Assembly (NCBI GenBank): GCA_032718475.1
Contig: JAUCBJ010002115.1
Coordinates: 1-64,000, forward strand
Length of the DNA stretch: 64,000 nucleotides
Reading direction: 5' to 3'
DNA from: Nemertoderma westbladi
Taxonomy: Eukaryota > Xenacoelomorpha > Nemertodermatida > Nemertodermatidae
Part shown: positions 10,941-22,082 of the stretch, piece by piece
Numbering within the stretch: the stretch's first letter is position 1
Layout of the letters: each line of letters begins with the position of its first letter
Position numbers and translations under genes: made by a program
Notes under the pieces: generated by a model
Database searches by the model: none
Told to the model about the DNA's origin: nothing
The model's input: only the letters and a program-made list of their open reading frames with translations

Positions 10941-12204
10941 TGTACGCGCTTTTGAAGACCTTTAGCAGTTTAACCTGCCAAAATTTATATGTCTTTTGGG
11001 TTATAGATATACTTTAGAAGATGACAAATATTTAATACCAATAAACACAACATTAGCAGAAGCCAGCCTAGTGCGCGTCCATTCACCCGCTGGATAATCC
11101 CGGGAGACTGGATTCTGAGGGCTTAAATTATTATTGCAGTGAAGCTTACGGTATTGTATTATTCGATTGATCGTTAATAATTAATTTCTGACTAATATTA
11201 TTCACTTTCGGGAAATATTAACAGTTCCTTTAGGACGTGGCGCTCTATCTAAGTAAACAGAGATATGACTTATACTAATCACAACGGTAAGTCGGTAAGG
11301 CTTAAGATTCACGTATGAGGCGCATTCTTTAGGAAATGCTTAGTTATCAGTCACAATCATGCACACTACCGGTAACACACAATACTGCTCACTAATTTGC
11401 CGACCGTCAATGAATTTTATCATATATAAAGGGAATAGCAACGGACCAATGTAGTGCTTATCAAATAGCATTAAATTCACTACAAACCACAACAATATAA
11501 GTCGCAATCGCTATATATAACCCGTCTCTCTAACCTGTAGTGTATCAAGAAAATTGGGAAATTTGGGTTCTTTATATATGTTCTCCAAATGATATTCAAC
11601 CAAAACACAACAGTAAACAGCATTAAGACGGTAAGTTAAGATATGATATGAACTGATATGGACCGATATGTGATATGAGTTGTTAAGAACTGATAACAGT
11701 CATACGCTCTATAATTTTAGCCTACTAATGTTTCTTCTATAAGTATGAAACGAATTGATTCTAGAGCTGTTGTTCCTGGCCTAGACAGCAATAACAACAA
11801 AGTATCAGTAAAAAACAGTAAGACTGAACACTCTCCTTATGATCGGCTGAAAAGCTACACGTCGACAGGAAAAATCGCTCTGATTGGCTCAAGCCAAACA
11901 AAGAACCATGCGTCCAATGGCTGTTTCCATGTCAGCAACCAGCTGTTAGATGTCGTAATATGAATCATCACGGCTAAGCTGTGAAAGGTATTTGGTGCAT
12001 TGCAGGTTTTTTGCCTTACCATGTCCGCTAAAACACGTATATAGCAGAATGACTTTTATGTCCGTTAAAACACCTGTAACGGTACCTTGCGGGCGAGGGG
12101 AATATATGTACAGTTAGAGAGCCTTTTTAGAGTATTCCAGCGCCTGGGGGGAAACTGGATTGCGAAGCAAAAGGGGCCAGTTATATCCCACAGAAGCTTT
12201 TACA
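10941..12204 (-). repeat. 3' LTR of the BEL/Pao element
   Basis: 1264 bp, aligned without gaps to 20819-22082. I found five differences (11241, 11323, 11768, 11848, 12121), all transitions, giving about 99.6% identity. A TATA-like stretch lies at about 11510-11518. The 72-residue antisense frame at 11745 occurs in both LTRs and has no recognisable domain. Confidence 0.95.
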
Positions 12205-12282
12205 CTGCTCCCAGAAAATGGGATTTGAGTCTATAAAATATACAAAATCACAGTTTCTAATATACGTAAATACTCTAAACAG

Positions 12283-13731
12283 TTAGTCTTTCTTGCGCGG
12301 ACGGCGTTTACGCAGTTTTTTAAAGCTAGCCAGAGTCCTTTTCTCTTTGGGGCGAGCCACTTTACAAGGAGGGCTATAACTCCTGGGTGAAGGGTGCAAT
12401 ATGATTGCATCAGAGGGTGTAGGATTATGGTCGGTGTATCCGCCAGTCGAAGTACCGGGTTGATTGACATCAACGTCCGGGGAGAGGGGTCTAACGGCTT
12501 TGAGAGCTCGTTTCAAGACAGCCGCTCTTACGGGTCCTTTACGAGTGGTCTGAACGAGGGCCGTGGGTGGACCATAGGCAGTTAGAAACCTCCGGGGTTT
12601 AATGGTCCTTTCCAACTCGCGTTCGCGGGCTCGGTATTCGTAAGGCCGTCGTTTTTCTTCCTGTAACTCGGGGTGTGAGTTAACAAACAAGTCTCCATAG
12701 TCCGGATCCTGACAGATATAATTGATTAAGTTATAGGAATGAAGGTCGCTAGGATTAACACTCCTGAGAAATTTGCGTACGAATTTAGTTGAAATACATT
12801 CTCCGACGCGCTTCAGTAGTTCGTAACTCGATATGCGTGATTTCTGTTCGACAGAAGCGAATAGATAAGGATGGAACGCATAAATTCCTTCGTAAGCGCG
12901 TCCAGGATAATAACGATGGCGCGAATCACAATGTAAATCAGCGTTCGCTTCCCAAGCTCTGATGTAACGTAGTGTGATCATTTCATCTACGCTTTTCAAA
13001 TCGTGATTAAAAGGGCAATCGAAACTGGCGCGTCCCTTTAGTTGACAATGGTGACATTGAGTCATAAATTGAGGGCAAACCGCAAAAATGTGCAAGTTAT
13101 TGAGTCTGCAATACGCACAATAAATTTCCATCACCGGTTGTTCGTGGAAATAGGAACAGCGGACGTTGGTGTCCATGGGCGTAACATGGTCTCTCGATGC
13201 GCATAACCGACAACGTTGCCGAGAAACATAGTTGGCATGGCGATAATTGTACGCAGTGAGACACTGTGGACCTTGATACCATTCTAGGATGTAATCGTTG
13301 TCGCTGTTCCGGGCGCGATAGGCTGAATCTCCTCAGATTCTAGGCATATTGGTTCGTCTTCCCAGTCTGTTACGAATAGAATTTTCGTGATCTATTCTCG
13401 GTTTATCGTTCCGACTCCGCTGGGTATGATTTTTAAATAGAACCATTTCCCTTTCGGTGTCTACATCGTCCGTATCATGTAAATCGATAGGATGGCCGGT
13501 AGTTAGGAAGTCCATATACGTACTATTACGATGCGTGTAGCGAGCGGTGGATTTTCGATAGTCCAATTCACGCGCAAGTTGCTCTTGGGACATCGGCGGT
13601 TCGATATAACGACCATCGTCCTCCGTAATGGTTGGATCGGCTTCACCGCGTATTAAGCTATCCACAAATGCTTGCAAAGGTAGAGTATATCGCTCCCTAA
13701 TACCAAGATCATCTTCTATCAACTCCGTCAT
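12283..13731 (-). CDS. Cys-rich accessory ORF with one in-frame TGA
   Basis: Two frames lie end to end in the same phase: 13731-13333 (132 residues, acidic to neutral) and the sequence after the TGA at 13335-13333, open to 12283. After the TGA there are about 52 codons before the first Met (13176), so the second part does not start there by necessity; the open stretch totals about 480 codons plus the stop. The part after the stop is rich in paired cysteines (CRLC, CAYC, then QCHHC and DCPFNH), suggesting zinc binding. The C-terminus is very basic (KLRKRRPRKKD). It has no signal peptide or membrane segment, so it is not envelope-like despite its place between pol and the 3' LTR. The stop may be a readthrough site or a mutation. 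I do not recognise the family. Confidence 0.6.
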
Positions 13732-13741
13732 ATCTGCTATC

Positions 13742-15357
13742 TGAGTTTATAAATATCAAATGAGTTTATATTTAGGCGAGCGGGCGTCGCTGCCTACTTC
13801 TCTTTGCCCCCGGACAGTGGGATTCTCAGCGCCGATGTACCGTCGTCGCGGTGTTTACACCAACATGTAGCAACATCACGACAACGATAACCGGTACAAG
13901 TCACTCCACTGTCCGTCCCAAAGGCTTGAATCCACTTTAGGTTCTTTCTATAGGAGAGTTGGGCTACTTTCACAATTGCGACTAGCTACTGTAAACACAC
14001 CTTAGCAGTAACATTCACCTATAAACGCACAAATTCCACACAACTGTCACCAATTGTACACATACAGGCCATTTGTCCGTTAGTCAGTGCCTTCCAGAAT
14101 GTCACGTTATTACTGTGTATCCTTGGATACTAGCAGTGTGCTATATTCTCTATGCTATGCAATGGGACAAGCTTTCTATTGTTCTTTTAACTTGCTTCTA
14201 ATTCTAGCGTGGGTGTTGCTATGGTGACATTATGGAATGCTAGCGGTAGAATTAGGGTAATTCTCATGCATACAGATCTGGGATGCTATTTAATAATAAT
14301 TCTTTAATTGTCAATATCCTCTTTATGCATGATTTTATTAATTTTATTGGCTATTGACTATATGTCGGAGATTCTCGCACTCTAATACACTCAATAGGAT
14401 GAATCTCCGCTCCCATGATCTATTAATTAATGGAATTTTGGGAATGTTATAAATTGTACAAAATGACAATTTATGAAATTCATTTAAAATATGAATTTAA
14501 ATTTATTCCCGTGAATTTTATTATTTGATGTTAAAATTGACACAATTTGATTCCAGAGCAGGTCTGGGGACATAGGATCCTTAATTCTATGAAATTTGTC
14601 TTTTAAGAGTATCGGTAAGTGCTACGATATCTTAATCGACTAGAATTGTTAACGGATCTGAATTTTACAGATTTTAATAAATATTAAATTAATATTTAAG
14701 ATGGGCACCGATTTATTCCAGAACTTGTCTGGGGACGTTAACCACTGATTCTAGAATTTGTCTTTCAAGTATATCGGTGGGTGCCGCGATATCTTAATCA
14801 ACTAGAATTACAGATGGTCAAAAGGTTTAACAGATTTATTTGCGTTTTACGCTACTGTTATAGGGACATCACACTACTATATGTATTATTTAATATAAGG
14901 TAGAAGAGCAATATCGCACAAAGCAATGTCAGTGTGAAGAGGCAAGTCGTTTCCAAGGTCTACCCAGAGCTTGGTTTAGCTGAGACACGAGGATCTGAAC
15001 TTTGCATTCCTAATACTCTGCCTACCAATAATACTTGAACATAGTAGTGGCTTTATTGTACTTTAATAAGTACGGACATTTCATCTTACTGTAGTCACGT
15101 ATTTATAATATGATACGGACAGTAAGGAAAGAGAAAAAATAATTATTTCTCGCCGTCGCACTAAATATATTATAAGTAATTACGTACGTAATAAACACTA
15201 ATATATTGCACTAATCTACCAAATAATCACTAAAATAACATTCTACTAAATAAAATTAAAGGAAACGATTATAATAAAATTACATAATAATACATACATA
15301 AATATAAAATAAAAACAAATATAAAATAATGTAGTCACACGCCCACTCCATATGTTA
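13742..15357. other. Non-coding spacer inside BEL/Pao with tandem duplication
   Basis: No open frame of note. About 14555-14815 contains two copies of a ~170-bp unit (CAGGTCTGGGGAC...CGATATCTTAATC and CTTGTCTGGGGAC...CGATATCTTAATC). This is where the missing pol would normally continue, so the spacer probably replaced it. Confidence 0.6.
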
Positions 15358-18300
15358 TTACGTTATGGAGTCCCTAGATATTTGTCGGATTAGGGAAGTG
15401 GTCGTAGGAAGAGTATCTTGCCTTCCATAGTTTCCGGACAGTTTTCGGTCTCTTTCCAGTAAACATAAACGACTAGCTGGGCGATTTAGTTGTTGTGTTA
15501 CTTTCTCCGCTCCCTTGGCCTGTCTAATCTTCACCGGGGTAAGATGAGGAGGCCATTCTCCTTCTTCTTTACTTAAGAAGTCGGATCCACCTAACCAGCC
15601 TGGAGTATCTATCAGTTCTTGAGGAGTTGCTCCTCTGGAAGCGATGTCGGCTGGATTAATCGTCCCAAGGCAATGTCTCCATTGATCTACATTGGAGTTA
15701 ATATCGTCATTATCTGAGGAGTATGGTGTTCCCTCAGTTGGATCGTCCACATCACTGCTCTCCACTTCCCATTCCTTTACTTGGTATACCTGTTGTTGAG
15801 GTAATCTCTCTTTGAGAGTTCTACGGGAAGGGCCAGTGAAGTACCAACCTACTCTAGTTCTTACCGCATAGGTTTGTAGTGGCTGTGGTTGAGCAGGCCG
15901 TTTCTCCAATGTCTCTAGCGCCTCATGCGCGTTTTGGCCGATGAGTATTTGCACTCCAGGATAATCTGTCTGGAATCGAGGTATCTTAAGATGTTGGATG
16001 CTCTCATCCTCGTCCCAATTATAAAGGTCTGCTTGGGTAGTAGCGAAGTTCTTTATAGCCACCATTTTTACTGACCTTATACTTTGTGCTCCTAATTTAT
16101 CCTGGGGGGTGGACAACGCACCTACATAGTAATCTGCCGTTATGGTAGATTTCCAAACCTGTATAATTCCGGACATATTCAACTTAGTTTGGAATTTGGG
16201 TTGTCCAGCAAAGATATCTTCGGCTAGTTCTTGCTCGATGAATGTTCCTGTGCTGCCGGAGTCAAGGAGGGCGTTCACTATGTAACTTTTGTTGGGACCG
16301 TGAACTCTTACCTGCACTACAGGAAATTCTCTGATTCCTACGTTGGAAGTTGGAGCTTTCCAAGATGGTTGTTTGGCAAAAGTAGTTGGGGGAAACTCAT
16401 TGTTGGTGTCCTTTTCATAAGTAAGTGCTCGATACACTGAGGTATTTATTAGGTAACAGGATTCGTTGGCGTCGGAGAATTCGTCAGTATAGAATCCTTC
16501 CATCTCAGACTCTTGATCAGTGTCATTTACATCACTGAATTGGACATGTAGTTCGGGCTCACTTACCTGACTCGGGTTGTCTCGTTCGAACTCACTGTGT
16601 AACAAGATGTGATGTTTCGCGCCACACTTTGCACACTTTACGTCGGAGTAACAGGTTCGCCGTTGGTGTCCTGATCTGAGGCAATTATAGCATAACCGCT
16701 TATTCCACAGGACTGTACGTCTGTCTACAGGGGATTTCTTTAGAAATTCAGCACACGCACTCAAACGGTGGGTCCCGTCGCACAGCGCACAGTTAGGTTT
16801 TATGTTACTCACTTTACCTTGGGTAACTTGATGCACTCTCGTTTTTTCTTCGGGTTCTCTTCGGTGCATTCTGTTAGGAGACTGAGGGGGGGTCTTGGCA
16901 ACCTGTTCTCTCCTATCGTTGTTTCGAGCCTTGTATTTACTTACATCTTTTGAGGTTTTGTCAACGTAGCAAGATCTCTCAGTGTCTTTCCAGCTGTCCT
17001 CTTCTTGAGAAGCTTGGCTTTCGCCGTCGTCAGTGTAACACACCGGTGTTACTCTTCTCCTAGAAGCGGGTTTCTCACTTACCTTATTTTCCGATGTTTT
17101 CTCTCTGGACTGCTTGATGAGTTGTAGTTTTACCTCACCATCTAAGAAGGACATGAGATCAGCCATGGTAGGACTTCGTCGTTGTTGTTCATTCATGTAC
17201 AACACTTTCTTGTCCCAGCGTGTACATACTCCACCCTTTGGTAAAGTAGAGACTACTGCTCCAATAACCATTGAACTCTGATATTCATGAGACTTACCTA
17301 ACCAGTCCAATTGTCTACAGATCTCCTGAATTTCATCGGAAAACTCTATAATCCCGCTACTAAGGAAGTGTCGGGGGGCTACTAATTTTGCATACAAATA
17401 CTTAGCTATGTTATCTTTGTTACCATACCTGATGTTTAATGTATCCCAAACTTGTCTTAATCCATCTGGATGTCCAATAAACTTTAACGCCATTAACCTG
17501 GGAGGTCCTTCCAAGCACTTGATGAGGAACCTAAGTTTCTCTCCGTTAGATAGTACAGAGTTTTGTATGTTATCTTTGTAATATTCGTTGAAAGGTAGCC
17601 ATTTCATCTCATCTCCATTGAATTTAACGATCTCTCCCACTTTGACCGCTTGGCGGGCTTCTGTTCTAGCCATCTGACGCGTAAAACTTTCTTGAGCCAT
17701 CGTATTATTGAATATAGAATTATCGGTATATAAATTTCTCGGATTATGATCAGGTCTATATGGAATATTATTATCAACAGGTTTATAATTACCCTGAATA
17801 GGGTTTACTATAGGAGTTTCTACTTCACTAGCAGTATAGATGCGTGTAGGCTCCACACCTTGCGCATGAAATACTTCAGACCTAACGGGTTGACACATTG
17901 TTACAGGGGGTGGTGTTATACCCCTTTGTATGTTCACTAATTTATCGCGTTCTAACGCGATACTTTGCTGCACCTTTTGCAACTCTAACCTACTTTCCCT
18001 GACTGTTCCCTTGAGCTGCTGAACAGTCTCTTCCATTTCCCGGACCTGCTGAGAGGAGCACAAACAGTGTTCCCTCAGCTGCTCGAGCAGGAGACCCATC
18101 TCCCGTCGTCCCTCAGCTACCCACTCAACCGCCGAAGCGGGAGTCGCCAACGTAGTAGCGGGCGAGCGAGAGACGACGGGCGATAAATTCTTGATATCTC
18201 GCTCGGCGTCCAGGACGGGTTCGGACTCGGGAACAGTCCTACTGGGCACAGGTAGTTTAGTACTGTACAAAGGGAATTTATAGGCAGGTTCTGGGAGTAC

Positions 18301-18555
18301 AGGTGTCTCTATCTTTCTTTCCGCTTCTACTGTTGCCATTGCCTCTGCCGCCTTTCTTTCCGCTTCTGCTGTTGCCATTGTCTCTGCCGCCTTTCTTTCC
18401 GCTTCTGCTGTTGCCATTGCCTCTGCCGCCTTTCTTTTCGCTTCTGCTGTTGCCATTGCCTCTGCCATCTTCCTTTCAAGACCCTGTCCAAGTCTAAGAC
18501 TCATTCTAACACCTTCCAAAAGACTATCTGACAGTACCCGTTTTGTGTCAGACAT
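15358..18555 (-). CDS. BEL/Pao Gag-protease polyprotein, pol deleted
   Basis: 1065 residues. Four copies of a 14-residue repeat (like AEAMATAEAERKAA) at 30-81; a probable coiled coil at about 150-215; Pao-type Gag core about 310-480 (KFNGDEMKWLPF); Cys/His zinc-knuckle cluster 589-653 (CALC, CYNCLRSGHQRRTC, CAKCGAKHH); retropepsin-like protease with ALLDSGSTGTF, catalytic Asp near 766. From about 920 the sequence passes through an acidic linker straight to a motif normally found after RNase H (TINPADIASRG, 965-975), then ends. So RT and RNase H are cleanly missing and integrase never begins. Gag would form particles and protease would mature them; replication would need another element's pol. 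The start at 18555 is the first Met of a long open frame. Confidence 0.9.
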   Translation of the reverse strand: MSDTKRVLSDSLLEGVRMSLRLGQGLERKMAEAMATAEAKRKAAEAMATAEAERKAAETMATAEAERKAAEAMATVEAERKIETPVLPEPAYKFPLYSTKLPVPSRTVPESEPVLDAERDIKNLSPVVSRSPATTLATPASAVEWVAEGRREMGLLLEQLREHCLCSSQQVREMEETVQQLKGTVRESRLELQKVQQSIALERDKLVNIQRGITPPPVTMCQPVRSEVFHAQGVEPTRIYTASEVETPIVNPIQGNYKPVDNNIPYRPDHNPRNLYTDNSIFNNTMAQESFTRQMARTEARQAVKVGEIVKFNGDEMKWLPFNEYYKDNIQNSVLSNGEKLRFLIKCLEGPPRLMALKFIGHPDGLRQVWDTLNIRYGNKDNIAKYLYAKLVAPRHFLSSGIIEFSDEIQEICRQLDWLGKSHEYQSSMVIGAVVSTLPKGGVCTRWDKKVLYMNEQQRRSPTMADLMSFLDGEVKLQLIKQSREKTSENKVSEKPASRRRVTPVCYTDDGESQASQEEDSWKDTERSCYVDKTSKDVSKYKARNNDRREQVAKTPPQSPNRMHRREPEEKTRVHQVTQGKVSNIKPNCALCDGTHRLSACAEFLKKSPVDRRTVLWNKRLCYNCLRSGHQRRTCYSDVKCAKCGAKHHILLHSEFERDNPSQVSEPELHVQFSDVNDTDQESEMEGFYTDEFSDANESCYLINTSVYRALTYEKDTNNEFPPTTFAKQPSWKAPTSNVGIREFPVVQVRVHGPNKSYIVNALLDSGSTGTFIEQELAEDIFAGQPKFQTKLNMSGIIQVWKSTITADYYVGALSTPQDKLGAQSIRSVKMVAIKNFATTQADLYNWDEDESIQHLKIPRFQTDYPGVQILIGQNAHEALETLEKRPAQPQPLQTYAVRTRVGWYFTGPSRRTLKERLPQQQVYQVKEWEVESSDVDDPTEGTPYSSDNDDINSNVDQWRHCLGTINPADIASRGATPQELIDTPGWLGGSDFLSKEEGEWPPHLTPVKIRQAKGAEKVTQQLNRPASRLCLLERDRKLSGNYGRQDTLPTTTSLIRQISRDSIT
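18310..18470 (-). repeat. 42-bp coding minisatellite in Gag
   Basis: Four in-frame copies of a 42-base unit (plus-strand landmark GCTTCTGCTGTTGCCATTGC) encode the alanine/glutamate-rich 14-residue repeat near the Gag N-terminus. Because 42 is a multiple of three, copy number can change without breaking the frame. Confidence 0.85.
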
Positions 18556-20818
18556 TTTTGTTTGTACAGTTGAATGCCTACTGCTATATTACAGTTAAAG
18601 CAAGTCTAGTAATTCAGTATCACTGCAAGCCTAGCGATTAATTACCGATACCGTTACTCGGTGTAACGTGATATATATACAATATATTAGAATACCGGTA
18701 TGCTTATAGTATATATATAAGTATTATTACAGACTAGATTTGTCACAGAGTACCGGTATATAATTTTAGCACAAATATATATAAATATATAATAGGCCTA
18801 TCGTGAATACCGGTATGCAGCTTACACTTATAGTATATAAGTATAATTCTGGACTAGAACTAATTACAGAATACCGGTATGATTTCAGCACAAATTTATA
18901 GAAATAAATATAATAAGCCTATGGTAAATACCGGTATGTCAATTATTTTAGAATAGTTGAATTTCTGAATATTTTAGGGTTACTTGGTTACTTTAACTTA
19001 CTTTATTACCGTTATTTAAGCAGTAGTCCAACTGATATTGAGACCTAGTTGTTGTATGGCAGGCCTACTATTTATAAATCGTTTGAGTTGATTTATAATA
19101 GATATATACCCGTTTAAAATGGGTTTTGTCAATATTTGAAATAAATGTTATTATTTCTGGGGGGTGTCACTACACAGAAGCTGTGCGCTCTCAGTGAAGT
19201 GCTATTTATTGGACACTAAAACAGATAATTCTACTTCCTAAGTTACTTATCTACGAATTACTTACGATACGGGTGAGATTAATTCTCTAACTAAACACAA
19301 CAAAAATATTACGTACGAAATTTTAGGGTAATTTTACAGGGAAACTACAAACCAGTCTAACAAAGGGTTAGAACTTCTGGTTATTACAACAGACAGGATA
19401 CTACGGTATTTGAGAATAATAAAGCAGTAGTCAATATACTGCGTTGTCCAGATAGGAAAAATACCACCGCCTGACGACCTATAGCCGTATCGCTATAGGT
19501 ACTACGTTATGTATCACGGAGTGTTCCTACCTAGAAGTTAATTACCGCGGACTACCAGATCCAACGTGCTTATTAACCACTTTACAACACAATACACTGC
19601 CCACACACTAATTACCTTCGGAAAGCACTGTACACTAAACCCTAAATTAGGTACAAGTACTGGTACAACAAATAATCAGTAGTTAAATATACTTGAACAG
19701 TTAAAAGAACCACGGCATCTGCTGGAGTGACCAGAGCACAAAGTCACCAGTCTTTACCTACGCCAAGCAGCCCGTGTAGTACCGGGGTTAATTTAACTAT
19801 AACGGTATGTGTAACAAGCACAATTACTGTAGGAATAAACTTGGGGACATGAATGTAGCGAATAATCGCATAAACTCTGAATAATAAATATTACGCTACC
19901 CGTACAGAATACTCAAACAAAATACAAACCAAAACGCTGGCAGACTACCACCAAGCCTAAATAAACTACCGTACGTGTAGATTCTGAAATGGTTAGTTAG
20001 TATGCGTTCTAACACGGTAGTACGACTTATTCTTTAAGAGGGGATTGACCTTACCGCTATGGCTGCCCCAACTTACTAACGGAGCTTTATCAGACAAACT
20101 CTACACACGCAGCAATCTCTTCAGACCTAATAATAGCTAGACAACAATCCAGCCTACAAAATATCTGAGTAATAACTATTACGGTACCTGAACAGACCAC
20201 ACAAACAAACACAGGCCAAAACACTGGCAGAATACTGTCAAGCCTAAATAAACTACAGTATGTGCAGATTCCAAAACGGTTAGTTAGTATGCGTTCTAAC
20301 ACGGTAGTACGACTTATTCTTTAAGAGGGGATTGACCTTACACTCAAGTTGCCCCAACTTACTAACTGGCACTTTATTGGACAAACTTTACACACGCCGT
20401 AATCTCTCCAAACCCAACAACAATCCGACAACAGTCCGGCCTACAATTATCTGAACAATCTGAGCAGACTTACACGTCTTCAGCTCAATATTAACTTACT
20501 AGGAAATAAAACTGACAGAAATAAGTAAACTATACAAAAGAATGAGGGGTGATCAATCCCTATTCCCCTGGCAGCCTACAATATACAATAGATCACAATC
20601 GAAATAATACTAATGTACTTGTACTGGAAGTACCGGTTAGGACAGTTGGGCCTACGGACCTACAGAAGTACCGGTTCTGGCAGTTGGACCTACGGACCTA
20701 CAGCAGTACCGGTTCTGGCAGTTGGGCCTACTGACCTACAGAAGTACCGGTTCAGGTTTACCGGTTGACCGGTACTTTCAACTTTATTGCTTACTGCAAT
20801 AAAGTCAATGACTGTTAT
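18556..20818. other. BEL/Pao 5' leader with three sets of tandem repeats
   Basis: No coding frame. About 18670-18955 carries two copies of a ~140-bp AT-rich unit around AATACCGGTATG. A 287-bp unit repeats with landmark GCCCCAACTTACTAAC at 20064 and 20351 and CACGGTAGTACGACTTATTC in both preceding copies. About 20625-20760 carries a short unit around GTACCGGTTCTGGCAGTTGG. The leader is unusually long for this class. Confidence 0.75.
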
Positions 20819-22082
20819 TGTACGCGCTTTTGAAGACCTTTAGCAGTTTAACCTGCCAAAATTTATATGTCTTTTGGGTTATAGATATACTTTAGAAGAT
20901 GACAAATATTTAATACCAATAAACACAACATTAGCAGAAGCCAGCCTAGTGCGCGTCCATTCACCCGCTGGATAATCCCGGGAGACTGGATTCTGAGGGC
21001 TTAAATTATTATTGCAGTGAAGCTTACGGTATTGTATTATTCGATTGATCGTTAATAATTAATTTCTGACTAATATTATTCACTTTCGGGAAATATTAAC
21101 AGTTCCTTTAGGACGTGGTGCTCTATCTAAGTAAACAGAGATATGACTTATACTAATCACAACGGTAAGTCGGTAAGGCTTAAGATTCACGTATGAGGCG
21201 TATTCTTTAGGAAATGCTTAGTTATCAGTCACAATCATGCACACTACCGGTAACACACAATACTGCTCACTAATTTGCCGACCGTCAATGAATTTTATCA
21301 TATATAAAGGGAATAGCAACGGACCAATGTAGTGCTTATCAAATAGCATTAAATTCACTACAAACCACAACAATATAAGTCGCAATCGCTATATATAACC
21401 CGTCTCTCTAACCTGTAGTGTATCAAGAAAATTGGGAAATTTGGGTTCTTTATATATGTTCTCCAAATGATATTCAACCAAAACACAACAGTAAACAGCA
21501 TTAAGACGGTAAGTTAAGATATGATATGAACTGATATGGACCGATATGTGATATGAGTTGTTAAGAACTGATAACAGTCATACGCTCTATAATTTTAGCC
21601 TACTAATGTTTCTTCTATAAGTATGAAACGAATTGATTCTAGAGCCGTTGTTCCTGGCCTAGACAGCAATAACAACAAAGTATCAGTAAAAAACAGTAAG
21701 ACTGAACACTCTCCTTATGATCGGCCGAAAAGCTACACGTCGACAGGAAAAATCGCTCTGATTGGCTCAAGCCAAACAAAGAACCATGCGTCCAATGGCT
21801 GTTTCCATGTCAGCAACCAGCTGTTAGATGTCGTAATATGAATCATCACGGCTAAGCTGTGAAAGGTATTTGGTGCATTGCAGGTTTTTTGCCTTACCAT
21901 GTCCGCTAAAACACGTATATAGCAGAATGACTTTTATGTCCGTTAAAACACCTGTAACGGTACCTTGCGGGCGAGGGGAATATATGTACAGTTAGAGAAC
22001 CTTTTTAGAGTATTCCAGCGCCTGGGGGGAAACTGGATTGCGAAGCAAAAGGGGCCAGTTATATCCCACAGAAGCTTTTACA
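20819..22082 (-). repeat. 5' LTR of the BEL/Pao element
   Basis: 1264 bp, ungapped match to the other LTR at constant offset 9878. Transcription of the element should start here on the minus strand. Confidence 0.95.

Larger units (their letters stand above)
10941..22082 (-). mobile_element. BEL/Pao LTR retrotransposon, internally deleted
   Basis: An 11142-bp element with two LTRs of identical length (1264 bp), TG...CA ends, and a 5-bp target duplication AAAGC (10936-10940 and 22083-22087). In its own orientation the order is LTR (22082-20819), leader with tandem repeats, Gag-protease ORF (18555-15358), non-coding spacer, Cys-rich ORF (13731-12283), LTR (12204-10941). Family assignment rests on the Gag type, the protease with DSGS, and a pol remnant (PADIASRG) typical of the region after RNase H in BEL/Pao. 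Reverse transcriptase, RNase H and integrase are absent. No clear tRNA-complementary primer site directly follows the 5' LTR; a short purine-rich GGGAGCAG precedes the 3' LTR. It sits in, and splits, an RTE-like LINE. Confidence 0.93.

Noticed and set aside
11745-11963. 72-residue frame conserved in both LTRs
   Set aside because: Conservation follows from LTR identity; antisense to the element and without domains.
12283-13731. Envelope protein for the BEL/Pao element
   Set aside because: Right position, but no signal peptide, membrane segment or fusion-like region; Cys-rich and basic instead.
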